Source of the DNA: Nitrospirota bacterium
GTDB lineage: Bacteria > Nitrospirota > Thermodesulfovibrionia > Thermodesulfovibrionales > Dissulfurispiraceae
Length of the DNA stretch: 57,175 bases
Reading direction: 5' to 3'
Assembly: GCA_021792185.1 (NCBI GenBank)
Contig: JAJYVD010000012.1
Coordinates: 1-57,175, forward strand
The translations under genes and the position numbers were made by a program. Position 1 is the stretch's first letter. Every line of letters begins with the position of its first letter. This document shows positions 34,847 to 44,179 of the stretch, in pieces. The notes beneath the pieces were generated by a model. That model saw nothing but the letters and a program-made list of their open reading frames with translations. It was not told the DNA's origin and did not search any database.

Positions 34847-35004
34847 ACGAAGCTGATACAGATTGGGTGAAAGGAAAACACTTTCCCTGAAAAAAGCTTT
34901 TGGAAAAAGAGAAAGTAACTATGGCTTTAAAATCGCTTGAATCGCAAGATGTGGAGTTCAAATTCAAGTGGTGGGGATGAGGCGGAAGAGAATTAAATCT
35001 GAAA

Positions 35005-35032
35005 TTGCGCCCGGAGGCTGGTAAAATATAAA
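35005..35032 (+). promoter_or_regulatory. Possible promoter of the second MNT/HEPN pair
   Basis: TTGCGC and TATAAA are 16 bases apart, upstream of an AAAGGAGG ribosome site. Weak match. The rest of 34847-35004 shows nothing I recognise. Confidence 0.3.
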
Positions 35033-35055
35033 TGGGAATTTAAAGGAGGCAAAGG

Positions 35056-35373
35056 ATGCAGGAAAAAGACCTTAAAGTGATAGAAAAATTCAAATCCCTT
35101 GTATCGCAAAGGGTAAAAGTTCATGAAGTTAAGATTTTCGGTTCCCGCGCAAGGGGGGACGCAGGCCCTGAATCTGATCTTGATGTGTTTATTGTTGTGG
35201 ACTATCTTGATCATGAAATAGAAAAATATATAAGTGACTGCGCGTGGGAATCCGGCTTTCCTGAAGACATAGTTGTGATACCTATCGTCATCAGCATTGA
35301 TAGTCTAAGAAACAGTCCAATAAAAGAATCTGTTTTTATTCACAATGTCTATCGTGAAGGGATTGCTGTATGA
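35056..35373 (+). CDS. MNT-type nucleotidyltransferase, second pair
   Basis: A 105-residue minimal nucleotidyltransferase with KIFGSRARGDAGPESDLDVFIVVD, an intact GSRARG plus DxD active site. A strong GGAGG lies upstream. Its end overlaps the HEPN gene by four bases (ATGA). It is only distantly similar to the MntA at 15649, so this is not a recent duplication. Confidence 0.85.
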   Translation: MQEKDLKVIEKFKSLVSQRVKVHEVKIFGSRARGDAGPESDLDVFIVVDYLDHEIEKYISDCAWESGFPEDIVVIPIVISIDSLRNSPIKESVFIHNVYREGIAV

Positions 35374-35768
35374 AAGAAGAACTGCGTACCTTGATACAAT
35401 ATAGACTCAAGGAGGCGGAAGATTCCATAGAAGAGGCAAAGGTTCTGATAAAAGAAAATATGAGCCTGCGCGCGGTAATGAACCGTTTATACTATGCAAT
35501 GTTTTATGCGGTTTTGGCTCTTTTGCAGGAAAAGCATCTTGGAACATCAAAACATACCGGAGCGATCGCACTGTTTGATAAGGAATTCATAAAGACAGGA
35601 ATATTTGACAAAGGAATGTCTAAGGTTTTGCATCGTGCTTTTGAATTGAGACAGAAGGGCGATTACATGGAACAGGCAGAGGTCACGAAAAAGGATGTTG
35701 ATGAAATACTTCCTGAAGCAACAAGTTTTGTGAATAAAATAAAAGAATATCTTATCGCGAGACAATAG
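35370..35768 (+). CDS. HEPN domain protein, second pair
   Basis: A 132-residue helical HEPN protein with LRAVMNRLYYAMFYAVLALLQ, the classic core of the HEPN (PF05168-like) family, and KHTGAIALF and ELRQKGDYME further on. A clear Rx4-6H motif is not obvious, so it may be the non-nuclease type. Translation is coupled to the nucleotidyltransferase. Whether it acts as a toxin is unknown. Confidence 0.8.
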   Translation: MKEELRTLIQYRLKEAEDSIEEAKVLIKENMSLRAVMNRLYYAMFYAVLALLQEKHLGTSKHTGAIALFDKEFIKTGIFDKGMSKVLHRAFELRQKGDYMEQAEVTKKDVDEILPEATSFVNKIKEYLIARQ

Positions 35769-35777
35769 CTCATCCAT

Positions 35778-36569
35778 ATGACAGGCATTATTTTTATCTT
35801 CGGCCTTATAGTCGGTTCGTTCCTGAATGTCTGCATTTACAGGCTGCCGAGGAATATGTCCATTATCAGGCCCTCCTCGGCGTGTCCCTCATGCAATACG
35901 CCGATTAAGCCCTGGGATAATATTCCTGTTCTCAGTTACATCTTTTTAAAAGGCGAATGCAGGAAATGCGGCGAAAGGATTTCGATCCGTTATCCTCTTG
36001 TCGAACTTCTCAACGGAATTTTTTATCTCGCTGTTTTCCGGTTCTTCGGAATGGGCCAAAATTCTGAGTTTGCGCTGCCTTTTCTCTTTGCCTTCGCGTC
36101 GGCAATGATCGTAATAACCTTAATCGATCTTGATTTTCAGGTAATACCGGATGTTATAACCTTGCCGGGGATTATTATCGGTCTGTTTTCATCGTCTTTT
36201 TTACTCCCAGACCCTTTCAGCCTTCAGTCTTCAGCCCTCAGCCTTCCCGTTGTCGGCTTCAAAAATTCCATCATCGGATTGCTGCTCGGCGGCGGACTCT
36301 TCTATCTCATTGCCGTTCTGAGCAGGGGCGGCATGGGAGGCGGCGATATTAAAATGATGGCGATGGTCGGAGCGTTCATGGGATGGAAGGCTGTTTTTCT
36401 TACGACTTTCATAGGAAGCCTCACAGGTTCCATAGTCGGCATATCCCTGATGGTCTTCAAAGGCAAGGGCAGGAAGACAAAAATACCGTTCGGCCCTTTC
36501 CTTGCGCTCGGCTCTGTTATAACGCTTTTCTTCGGAGGCGAGATTATCAGGTGGTATTTTACCCTCTAA
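35778..36569 (+). CDS. pilD: Type IV prepilin peptidase
   Basis: A 263-residue bifunctional leader peptidase/methyltransferase. The N-terminal zinc-binding cysteines are CPSC and CRKC, and the catalytic aspartates lie in LIDLDFQVIPD and GGGDIKM. About eight membrane segments. Around residues 145-160 a 7-bp tandem tract encodes PFSLQSSALSLPVV, extra to the family. No pilin genes are in the window. It follows the HEPN gene by nine bases. Confidence 0.93.
   Translation: MTGIIFIFGLIVGSFLNVCIYRLPRNMSIIRPSSACPSCNTPIKPWDNIPVLSYIFLKGECRKCGERISIRYPLVELLNGIFYLAVFRFFGMGQNSEFALPFLFAFASAMIVITLIDLDFQVIPDVITLPGIIIGLFSSSFLLPDPFSLQSSALSLPVVGFKNSIIGLLLGGGLFYLIAVLSRGGMGGGDIKMMAMVGAFMGWKAVFLTTFIGSLTGSIVGISLMVFKGKGRKTKIPFGPFLALGSVITLFFGGEIIRWYFTL
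36211..36248. repeat. 7-bp tandem repeat (AGCCTTC) inside the prepilin peptidase gene
   Basis: Units CCCTTTC, AGCCTTC, AGTCTTC, AGCCCTC and AGCCTTC follow in a 7-base period and stay in frame, encoding PFSLQSSALSL in a loop between membrane segments. Confidence 0.8.
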
Positions 36570-36629
36570 ATAAGCTAAAATATCAAGTTCTCATTCTATC
36601 CGGTTAAAAAAATCATAAAGGATAACATT

Positions 36630-38438
36630 ATGAAGCGTGAAGATTTAAGAAACATAGCCATTATCGCACATGTCGACCACGGCAAGACAACCCTTGTGGA
36701 TGGGATGTTGAGACAAGCGGGCATATTCCGCTCCAATCAGCAGGTTCAGGAAAGGGTTATGGACAACATCGACCTCGAACGCGAGCGCGGGATCACCATA
36801 ATGGCAAAGAATACCGCCGTAGAATATAACGGCGTAAAGATCAACATAGTAGACACTCCGGGCCACGCGGATTTCGGAGGCGAAGTAGAAAGAACCCTTA
36901 AAATGGTGGACGGCGTACTGCTGCTGGTCGATGCGTCGGAAGGGCCGCTGCCTCAGACTCGCTTTGTCTTAAGAAAGGCTCTCGAATTGAAACTGCCTCC
37001 GATATTGGTGATAAACAAGATCGACAGGCCTGACGCGCGTATTCAGGGCGTTTTGAACGAGGTCTACGACCTGTTCATAGACCTCGATGCTACAGAGGAA
37101 CAGCTTGATTTCCCGGTTGTCTACACAAACGCCAAACTGGGCACGGCAAAACTCGATATCGATGAGGAATCGGAAAACCTGAAGCCTCTCTTCGACCTGA
37201 TAGTGAAAACAGTCCGTGCTCCCGAAGGCAACAAAGACAGCGCCCTGCAACTGCTCGTTACCAACATAGACTATAACGACTACGTGGGCAGGCTCGCCAT
37301 AGGAAGAGTCTTTTCCGGCACGGTAGGGGTCGGTGACCATGTGGCGGTAATTAACAGCAGCGGAAATGCCGTTAAAACAAAAATAACATCGATTTATACA
37401 TTTCAAGGGCTTGAACGTATAGACGCGAAAGAGGCATCGGTAGGAGAGATCGTAGCGCTTGCGGGCATAGAAGGCATTAACATCGGGGACACGATCACGG
37501 ATGCGGAAAGGCCCATGCCGCTGCCGAGGATAAAGGTAGATGAACCGACCATATCTATAGTCTTTTCCGTCAACACATCTCCGTTTGCCGGCAAGGAAGG
37601 AAAGTTCGTTACGTCGAGGAACCTGAGGGAGAGGCTCGAAAAGGAACTGCTTTATAATGTCGCTATTAAGGTGGATTTCAGCAATACGGATTCGTTCAAG
37701 GTCATGGGCAGGGGAGAGTTGCAGCTTGCGATCCTTATAGAGATGATGCGCCGCGAGGGATACGAGCTTTCCGTATCCATGCCCGAGACCATAACAAAGG
37801 AAATCAACGGCACTGTCCATGAACCGATGGAACTGCTTGTTATAGATGTGCCGGAGGAATTCGTAGGAGTTGTGACCCAGCAGGTAGGGATGAGAAAAGG
37901 CAAGATGCAGAAGATGCAGAATAACGGACATGGTCGTGTAAGGCTCGAATTCAGGATTCCATCGAGGGGATTGATAGGCTTCAGGTCTCAGTTTTTAACC
38001 GACACAAAAGGCACGGGACTTTTAAATCACCTTTTCGACGGCTACGAGCCGTGGCACGGCGCGATGTCTAAAAGGCAGACAGGAGCTCTTGCGGCGGACA
38101 GACCCGGAAAATCGACGCCATATGCCCTATTTCATTTACAGCCGAGGGGAACACTCTTCATCAAAGAAGGCACTTCGGTTTATGAAGGCATGATAATCGG
38201 AGAGAATTCGAGAGATAACGATCTGGACGTGAACGTCACTAAAGAGAAGAAACTCACGAACATGCGGGCTTCGGGCTCGGACGATACCATACAGTTGATA
38301 CCGCCTAAAATACTTAACCTCGAACAGGCTATAGAATTCATAAAAGAAGACGAGCTTGTGGAGGTAACGCCCCAATCCGTAAGGATGAGGAAAAAAGTGC
38401 TGGAAGCTAATAAAAGGCCGAAGATACAGAAAAATTGA
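36630..38438 (+). CDS. typA: Ribosome-associated GTPase TypA/BipA
   Basis: A 602-residue translational GTPase. G1 [13 protein letters not shown]2 [10 protein letters not shown]3 DTPGHADF, G4 NKIDRPDA, then EF-G-like domains II, III and V and the BipA C-terminal domain ([29 protein letters not shown]). Length and motifs are normal. AAAGGA precedes the ATG. It helps ribosome assembly under stress and at low temperature. Confidence 0.97.
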   Translation: MKREDLRNIAIIAHVDHGKTTLVDGMLRQAGIFRSNQQVQERVMDNIDLERERGITIMAKNTAVEYNGVKINIVDTPGHADFGGEVERTLKMVDGVLLLVDASEGPLPQTRFVLRKALELKLPPILVINKIDRPDARIQGVLNEVYDLFIDLDATEEQLDFPVVYTNAKLGTAKLDIDEESENLKPLFDLIVKTVRAPEGNKDSALQLLVTNIDYNDYVGRLAIGRVFSGTVGVGDHVAVINSSGNAVKTKITSIYTFQGLERIDAKEASVGEIVALAGIEGINIGDTITDAERPMPLPRIKVDEPTISIVFSVNTSPFAGKEGKFVTSRNLRERLEKELLYNVAIKVDFSNTDSFKVMGRGELQLAILIEMMRREGYELSVSMPETITKEINGTVHEPMELLVIDVPEEFVGVVTQQVGMRKGKMQKMQNNGHGRVRLEFRIPSRGLIGFRSQFLTDTKGTGLLNHLFDGYEPWHGAMSKRQTGALAADRPGKSTPYALFHLQPRGTLFIKEGTSVYEGMIIGENSRDNDLDVNVTKEKKLTNMRASGSDDTIQLIPPKILNLEQAIEFIKEDELVEVTPQSVRMRKKVLEANKRPKIQKN

Positions 38439-38453
38439 TATTGTTATAGTTTC

Positions 38454-38810
38454 TTACTTCACAGTTCCCGCAGCGGTTCCTGAAATGGTCTTGTTAGTTT
38501 GATTTATAGTTCCAGCGCCAGCGCCGTTGAACTGCACGTTATAGCCGTTCACAATATTATTGCCGCCTGTGCTGTTAATAGTCGAAATCCATTTATTGTT
38601 CGCGGCATCCCACGTCTTGAATGTAAAATCCGCGTTGATGCCGCCGCCGCTTACGTTGATGGCTGAATTCAGGGCGGGATTCGATGTATATGCACCGCTC
38701 ACATTGCCTGTAGCCCATATAGTCGGCTTTGCGCCGGTAGACGGGGCTAAGAGAATATGGTATCCGTCATTTTAAGGTCTGTAAAGCCGTTGCCGCTTCC
38801 TGTAAGCGGT
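38454..38810 (-). pseudogene. 3' remnant of a surface or repeat-rich protein gene
   Basis: The last 81 codons read VSGAYTSNPALNSAINVSGG, then Gly/Asn/Thr-rich beta-type sequence ending SGTAAGTVK. The frame can be followed upstream (GYHILLAPSTGAKPTIWATG) and a second frame just before it (SGNGFTDLKMTDTIFS) looks like its continuation, so there is a frameshift and no start. The composition resembles the tail of a filamentous or FecR-like exported protein; I cannot name the family. Confidence 0.5.
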
Positions 38811-38821
38811 TATCGGAACTG

Positions 38822-39022
38822 TCACTCTCTGCCGGCATGACATGATACGGACTTATCGACATCTGCCGTTTTAATGCATGACTTGATAAATTCCATATGC
38901 GCGTTCGCGCAAGCAAAAGGTCCTCCGCATAATCTGCGAAGCTTTAAATCCAACAAACAGGTCTTATTTACGTAACAATCGTTACATCTCTCTGCATTGT
39001 TCGGTTCCATGTCTCTTTCCAC
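38822..39022 (-). CDS. Possible small cysteine-rich protein
   Basis: A 66-residue frame (GTG at 39022 or ATG at 39010) with seven cysteines, spaced CxxCx4C, then LCGGPFAC and later KSCI and SCH. The pattern suggests metal binding or disulfides. It lies downstream of the response regulator on the same strand. The ribosome site is weak and I know no homologue. The stretch 39023-39105 shows nothing more. Confidence 0.4.
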   Translation of the reverse strand: MERDMEPNNAERCNDCYVNKTCLLDLKLRRLCGGPFACANAHMEFIKSCIKTADVDKSVSCHAGRE

Positions 39023-39105
39023 GGCGACATCGATATATGAGGCATCTAAGATTAACCTATGACAAGAGACAAAGAAATACCTGAATCGGGGTATTTTAGG
39101 GGCAG

Positions 39106-39729
39106 CTAAATAATCCCTTTCTTTCTCGCTTTAATAAGGGCTTCCTGCCTGTTTTTTGCCTGAAGCTTCTCGTAGATATTCTTTATATGGGTATGCACCG
39201 TATGAGGGCTTATGCTTAATTTCTTTGATATTTCTTTATATGAAAGTCCTTTTTCTACAAGCCTGACTATTTCTTTTTCCCTGTGGCTTAAAATATATTG
39301 CCCGCCTATGCCTTCGTCCTGAAATTCCATTATTACCTTGCGGGCTATTTTAGGGCTCATGGGCGCACCGCCTTTATAAAGATTGTGCAGCGCTTCTATA
39401 ATCTCTCTCGGGCTGCTTCCTTTGAGGATATAACCCGATGCCCCTGCCTTTATTGCCGAAAATACATTTTCCTTATCCTCGAAGATAGTGTGCGCCATTA
39501 TTTCGACATCAGGCATTTCTCCTTTCACTCTTTTTATAAGTTCAATGCCTGACATGCCCGGCAGTCCAAGGTCAGCGAGGATGATCTCGGGAGATGTTTC
39601 TTTCAGCCTCGACAGGGCTTCTTCGGCAGAAATAAAGTCGCCTACGACTTCTATATTAGACTCTCCGCTTAGAAGCAGTTTGAGATTCTCCAACAAAAGA
39701 CGGTTATCCTCGACTATAGCTATGCGCAT
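39106..39729 (-). CDS. NarL/LuxR-type response regulator
   Basis: A 207-residue regulator. The receiver has acidic residues IVEDN, phospho-acceptor Asp in ILADLGLPGMSG and Lys in LKGSS; the C-terminal HTH is LSHREKEIVRLVEKGLSYKEISKKLSISPHTVHTHI. It is the last gene of a three-gene unit with its kinase and a PhnD-like protein, and would activate or repress genes in response to that sensor. Confidence 0.95.
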   Translation of the reverse strand: MRIAIVEDNRLLLENLKLLLSGESNIEVVGDFISAEEALSRLKETSPEIILADLGLPGMSGIELIKRVKGEMPDVEIMAHTIFEDKENVFSAIKAGASGYILKGSSPREIIEALHNLYKGGAPMSPKIARKVIMEFQDEGIGGQYILSHREKEIVRLVEKGLSYKEISKKLSISPHTVHTHIKNIYEKLQAKNRQEALIKARKKGII

Positions 39730-39756
39730 AAATTCAACCTATCACATCGATTGATG

Positions 39757-41199
39757 TCATTCCATACCGTCCATAAGGTATTTTAAGGGTATCGGGATCT
39801 CGAGATTCAGGCATGTGCCGTTATTAGAGGTTATTTCCAATTTGCCGCCTATCTCTTTTGCCCTTGCCTTCATGTTCGATATCCCCTTGCCCTTGCCTTT
39901 GCCTGCCCCCAGTCCGACTCCATCGTCCTTTACCGAAAGCATCAGCCTTTCAGGATTAATATCCAGAACTATATCCACATTTTTTGCCCCCGAGTGTTTT
40001 ATTACATTGGTGAGCCCTTCTTTATATATTCTGAAGAGATTCAAAGAGAGGAGACTGCTGGGTTTCGTGACGATATCCTTTATGGAAGTCGTCATATTAA
40101 ACAACATCCCGTGAGCTTCGATCAGGTTACTGCCGTAATGTCTGATATCCGCAGTCAAACCGTGCCAGTCTATTTTTTTATCGTCGAGGCTCTGCATAAA
40201 AGTCCTTATCTCTGAAAGTCCTTCCTTCGATAGTTCCGATATGGTTTTGAGCGTCTTTTTGGCATCTCCTTCCAACGATACATTTTGCTGCGCCATGTCC
40301 GCAAGCAGGATTATGTTTGTAGTTATGCCTCCTATGCCGTCGTGCATATCCCTGAGCATTTTGTCCTTTTCTATAAGATATCGCTGCATGTCCGCAGCCA
40401 TCTTATTGAAGGAATCAGATAACTGCCCGATCTCGTCTTTCGTATCTACATTTATCCTATGGGTAAAATCTCCTGCGGATATCTTTTTTGTTCCATGGAT
40501 CAGTTCATAAATAGGCACTATCAACCTGTCTGTGAACAGCAGCCCTACCGTCACAGCTATGACCAATGCAGCCAGCGACAAAGAAACCAGTTTCTCCCTC
40601 GTTTTAAGAGCCACTTCTTTCATATCGCTATCGAATTTTCCGATCACGCTGCCGGCCGTATTCCCGATACTTTCGGATGAAAAGCCGACGCGGACTACAG
40701 CAAGCCTCTTTTGTCCGAGCATGACAGGCGCGGCTATATCGACAATAGTGCCGTCCGCCGCCTGCAGCCGCATTTTTCGCGCGGCAATTGCATTTTTTGT
40801 AAGCGCATCGGAAAATACCTTACCCATCAGTTCGGTCCCTTTTGTTCCACGCCCCTCGATACCCGCAACCAGCACCCTCCCTGCATTGTCATGGATATAT
40901 ATATAGGCTATATTGTCACTTTTCATCGTTATCGAGACGATATTGTCTATTTCGGAGATGTCGAAATTATACACGGGTTGGATCAGCCTGAGAGAAAGGA
41001 GTTCCGTTATTGCCCGCGCCTTTTCTTCCCACTCCTCCTGAAGCGCGTTTTTCATAAGCGTTTCTCCGGTTTGCCTTACGCCGTAGATGACCTTCTCGTT
41101 AAAATCGTTCAGTATGAAAATAAAAATACCTGCCGTCATCGACAACAGGACGGCTGTGAATAAAAAAAACTTCAGCTTTATGCTTTTGAAGGCAAACAT
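39757..41199 (-). CDS. NarX/DesK-type sensor histidine kinase
   Basis: A 480-residue kinase: membrane segment (8-30), periplasmic sensor of about 170 residues, second segment (LVSLSLAALVIAVTVGLLF), HAMP, HisKA_3 dimerisation helix with the phospho-histidine in LRDMHDGIGG, and HATPase (IYKEGLTNVIKHSGAKN, VKDDGVGLG, GKGISNMKARAKEIGG). It lies six bases after the PhnD-like gene and 27 before the regulator, so the three form a sensing operon. Confidence 0.94.
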   Translation of the reverse strand: MFAFKSIKLKFFLFTAVLLSMTAGIFIFILNDFNEKVIYGVRQTGETLMKNALQEEWEEKARAITELLSLRLIQPVYNFDISEIDNIVSITMKSDNIAYIYIHDNAGRVLVAGIEGRGTKGTELMGKVFSDALTKNAIAARKMRLQAADGTIVDIAAPVMLGQKRLAVVRVGFSSESIGNTAGSVIGKFDSDMKEVALKTREKLVSLSLAALVIAVTVGLLFTDRLIVPIYELIHGTKKISAGDFTHRINVDTKDEIGQLSDSFNKMAADMQRYLIEKDKMLRDMHDGIGGITTNIILLADMAQQNVSLEGDAKKTLKTISELSKEGLSEIRTFMQSLDDKKIDWHGLTADIRHYGSNLIEAHGMLFNMTTSIKDIVTKPSSLLSLNLFRIYKEGLTNVIKHSGAKNVDIVLDINPERLMLSVKDDGVGLGAGKGKGKGISNMKARAKEIGGKLEITSNNGTCLNLEIPIPLKYLMDGME

Positions 41200-41204
41200 A
41201 TGCG

Positions 41205-42143
41205 CTAATGTATCTTCTCTCCGCTCAGGTTTATAAGGCTCTCGATATACGCGATGAGTTTGCCTATCTTCTCAGGAGAATCTATGAACCTGTCGAATTC
41301 ATATGCCCTGAGCGCCTTTCTTCCTTCTTCGGTCTTATCCATCATGAGCAGTTCTTCCTTTATCCTTTCTGTGAGCCGTTCATTCAGCCCCGTCCTGACC
41401 AGCACCAGAAACTCTATCATTACAGGCGATTCCCATATTATCTTGAACCTCGCCTTATACGTCTCCGGCACGTCTTCAGGAGTTAACCAGTCCAGATTGC
41501 TCAATGCCCCTGCGGCGACCTTCTTATAGAAAACCCAGCTCGATACGTTCAGTTCCGTACCGGCAAAGACATAACCCACCTTGTCTTTCGGAGGGGTGGA
41601 ATTAAAGGAGGGCAGCTCGACCATATCGAGTCCCTGAGCCTTGAGCGTAAACTTCGGCAGAAAATAGGAAGAATTCGATGTAGGGTCTTCAAAGACTATC
41701 GTCCTTCCCCTCAAGTCTTCTACACTGCTTATTCCGCCGTCTTTTCGTGTGAATATTATGCTGTTATATTCGCCTGCGCCCTTTCTCGACAACGTAAGTA
41801 TCGGAAAAGCGACTCCGTCTCTCTTGAGAAAAACCGCTTTAAAAGGACTCTCCAGAATGATATCTATTTTTCCTTCTTTCACGAGCCTGCTGAGCGTGGA
41901 ATATTTCCTGTCTCCGGCAAGCACGACGTCCCCGCGCTCGATGCCCGTATCCCCAAGCCTCGATGCAAGATACCGTATGATAGGCTCCATCTTCCTCTGC
42001 TGTCTGACGACGTTCTCGGTCGCCCTTCCTATGGTAATGACCTTTTTCTTATTCGCATCTTCGCCGTATGCGGCGTCGAAGGCGATGAGTCCGGCGGCTA
42101 AAATAAAAAACGAAATGATCATATCACGCATAAGTTTTCCCAT
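41205..42143 (-). CDS. PhnD-like periplasmic binding protein, sensor-linked
   Basis: About 312 residues from the ATG at 42143 (a TTG at 42164 is also in frame). A signal peptide (MIISFFILAAGLIAFDAAYG) precedes a PhnD/SsuA-type domain with VITIGRATENVVRQQRKMEPI, GKIDIILESPFKAVFL and FEDPTSNSSYFLP. PhnD proteins bind phosphonate or phosphite-like anions. With no ABC transporter nearby and a two-component pair directly after it, it probably serves as ligand receptor for that kinase. Confidence 0.85.
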   Translation of the reverse strand: MGKLMRDMIISFFILAAGLIAFDAAYGEDANKKKVITIGRATENVVRQQRKMEPIIRYLASRLGDTGIERGDVVLAGDRKYSTLSRLVKEGKIDIILESPFKAVFLKRDGVAFPILTLSRKGAGEYNSIIFTRKDGGISSVEDLRGRTIVFEDPTSNSSYFLPKFTLKAQGLDMVELPSFNSTPPKDKVGYVFAGTELNVSSWVFYKKVAAGALSNLDWLTPEDVPETYKARFKIIWESPVMIEFLVLVRTGLNERLTERIKEELLMMDKTEEGRKALRAYEFDRFIDSPEKIGKLIAYIESLINLSGEKIH

Positions 42144-42215
42144 GGCTTCGGTATTATAACGCAAAAGGGCTTATTGCGTTGCTTTAATATCATTGTATAT
42201 CATAAGGTTTAATCC

Positions 42216-42959
42216 ATGAAGTTTTTCAAGTTTATAATAATAGCCCTCGTCTCGGCGCTTCTTCTCGGTATCGCCTATTATTTCATTTTTCCCGACATCT
42301 CGAAGCTGAAAAAAGAGAATCCTAAAAAAACGTCGTTCATGGAATACAGGGAAAGGGAATGGCGGGAGAAAGGCAAAAAAATAAAGATCACGCAAATATG
42401 GACGCCGCTTTCGAACATATCGCCGTATCTGATCAAAGCCGTGCTTATAGCTGAGGACGACAAATTCTACAGGCACGAGGGCTTTGATTTCGAGGCGATT
42501 CAGAAGGCGATAGAAAAGGACATCAAAAAGAAAAAGTTCAAATTCGGCGGCAGCACAATAAGCCAGCAGCTTGCAAAGAACCTCTACCTGACGCCGTCAA
42601 AAAATCCTATTAGGAAAATAAAAGAGGCGATCCTCACGTGGAGGATAGAGAGGACGCTCTCAAAAAAGAGGATACTTGAGATATATCTCAATGCAGCGGA
42701 ATGGGGAGAAGGCATCTTCGGCATAGAGGCTGCATCGCGCCATTACTACGGCAAGCCCGCGTCGGCATTAGCCCCTGAAGAGGCTGCCCGGCTCGCGTCT
42801 GTGCTTCCGAACCCGCGAAAATACAACCCTATCGGCACGTCGAAATACGTTGAAACCCGCTCAAGAATAATCTACGATATAATGGTAAGAAGGGGCATCG
42901 TGATACCCGAATACGAGGAAATCGAGAACATACCTGAGCCCGAACAGCAGACGCAATAA
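42216..42959 (+). CDS. mtgA: Monofunctional peptidoglycan glycosyltransferase
   Basis: A 247-residue GT51 enzyme with one N-terminal membrane anchor (FIIIALVSALLLGIAYYFIF) and motifs AEDDKFYRHEGFDFEAI, GGSTISQQLAKNLYL, RKIKEAILTWRIERTLSKKRILEIYLN. The catalytic Glu is in EDDKFYRHEG. It polymerises lipid II into glycan strands. No transpeptidase domain is present. Family-1 element D follows 18 bases after its stop. Confidence 0.95.
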   Translation: MKFFKFIIIALVSALLLGIAYYFIFPDISKLKKENPKKTSFMEYREREWREKGKKIKITQIWTPLSNISPYLIKAVLIAEDDKFYRHEGFDFEAIQKAIEKDIKKKKFKFGGSTISQQLAKNLYLTPSKNPIRKIKEAILTWRIERTLSKKRILEIYLNAAEWGEGIFGIEAASRHYYGKPASALAPEEAARLASVLPNPRKYNPIGTSKYVETRSRIIYDIMVRRGIVIPEYEEIENIPEPEQQTQ

Positions 42960-42977
42960 TTTCGTTTCGATGACACA

Positions 42978-43106
42978 GCGGAAGACAAAATATTAGAGCG
43001 ACTTCGGCAGCCCAGGCGTAACAAGGATGTTTAAGCGGGCTGGCGTAGCTTCGGAGAAAGGCTCGGATGCCTTTCGAGAATGAAGCGGAAATGCTTTGTC
43101 TTCCGC
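42978..43106 (+). repeat. Family-1 structured element, copy D
   Basis: The 17-base terminal stem (42978-42994 with 43090-43106) has one U-G pair and one A-C mismatch. Hairpin 1 is CAGCCC/GGGCTG and hairpin 2 is GAAAGG/CCTTTC, each with GGATG near the tip. It lies between the convergent mtgA and HAMP-protein genes, sense to mtgA. Confidence 0.85.
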
Positions 43107-43143
43107 ATGGCAAACTCTATGAATAAAAATTACTAACGCCACC

Positions 43144-43161
43144 CAATACTTTGTCTTCCGC
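43144..43161 (+). repeat. Extra copy of the right arm of element D
   Basis: ATACTTTGTCTTCCGCC repeats the right terminal arm (43090-43106) about 55 bases downstream, and pairs equally well with the left arm. The rest of 43107-43207 shows nothing I recognise. Confidence 0.6.
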
Positions 43162-43207
43162 CATACTGTCGTAAATTATAAATATGATACCCTGTCTGCC
43201 TACAATT

Positions 43208-44179
43208 CTATTCACCTGCATCATCTTCGTTACTATATTCGGGATAGAGTTTTTTCATGCAGTCGGGGCATATGCCGTGGCTGAACTCGGCATCGGTATG
43301 CTCCGACACATAAGCCTCGACCTGCTTCCAGAAACCCTTGTCGTCCCTGACCTTTTTGCATGAAGAGCATATAGGGATAAGGCCGCGCAGCGTCTTGATC
43401 TTGACAAGGGTATCCGCCAGCTTTTCGTTGCCCTGCTTCAGCTCTTCTATATAGTAGTAACATTTTTCCCTTGCCCTTATAACCCCTTCCCTCATCGCGT
43501 TAAAAGAGTTCACCAGTTCTATTATTTCCCTGCTGCCTGTCTTGATATCTATCTCCTTAGGATTTTCGATATCGAATTTCTCCATATATTTTCCGAGCCT
43601 GCTCAATGGATATGTTATGCAGTAACTTACGACTATTCCCACAACTAAACCTATTCCGGCTATGACAAAGGTTATGAACGCTATATGCCCCCTGACGGCA
43701 ATAATTTGGGAAAGCATGACGTTCTGATTCATGCCGATATGGATGTCTATCCGGGTTCCTGCTACAACCGGATAACTGAATTCGAGTATGAACTTATCCC
43801 CTGCTTTATATTTCATCACTTTATATTCTTCGGCATCCGAGGTCCGGTATTCTCCATGCTCCTTCAACAATGCCCTCGGAAATCCGCCGTCGAATGAGTG
43901 CGCGAAGATATTATTGTTGAAATCTTCTATATAGAGGTATTCCATGTCCTTAGTATTAGCCGCGATATTTTTCAGATATTCCGAGACGAAAACGACATCG
44001 TTGGTAAATATCCTGTCGGCGATATTTTCGGCGACCATCCGGGCGATAAAAAAACCCCTGTTCTTCATCTCGTCTTGCATGAAATCTTTCATAATCCTGT
44101 CCACGGTTATGCTTATAACAATCCCTATGCCGAGCGTAACGGCCGCAATCAGCAGTATTATCTTTACATAAAGTTTCAC
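43208..44179 (-). CDS. HAMP membrane protein with C-terminal zinc-type cysteine module, no kinase
   Basis: A 323-residue protein: membrane segment (5-25), periplasmic sensor, second segment (HIAFITFVIAGIGLVVGIVVSY), HAMP, a short coiled coil, then LIPICSSCKKVRDDKGFWKQVEAYVSEH...HGICPDC. I know this last Cys-rich module from the ends of many sensor kinases and cyclases. Here no output domain follows, so it may signal through a partner. Its start overlaps the preceding PhnD-like gene (ATGA). Confidence 0.85.
   Translation of the reverse strand: MKLYVKIILLIAAVTLGIGIVISITVDRIMKDFMQDEMKNRGFFIARMVAENIADRIFTNDVVFVSEYLKNIAANTKDMEYLYIEDFNNNIFAHSFDGGFPRALLKEHGEYRTSDAEEYKVMKYKAGDKFILEFSYPVVAGTRIDIHIGMNQNVMLSQIIAVRGHIAFITFVIAGIGLVVGIVVSYCITYPLSRLGKYMEKFDIENPKEIDIKTGSREIIELVNSFNAMREGVIRAREKCYYYIEELKQGNEKLADTLVKIKTLRGLIPICSSCKKVRDDKGFWKQVEAYVSEHTDAEFSHGICPDCMKKLYPEYSNEDDAGE

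Noticed and set aside
36969-37931. A 320-residue minus-strand frame
   Set aside because: It lies wholly within typA, has no domain I recognise, and typA has full motif support on the other strand.
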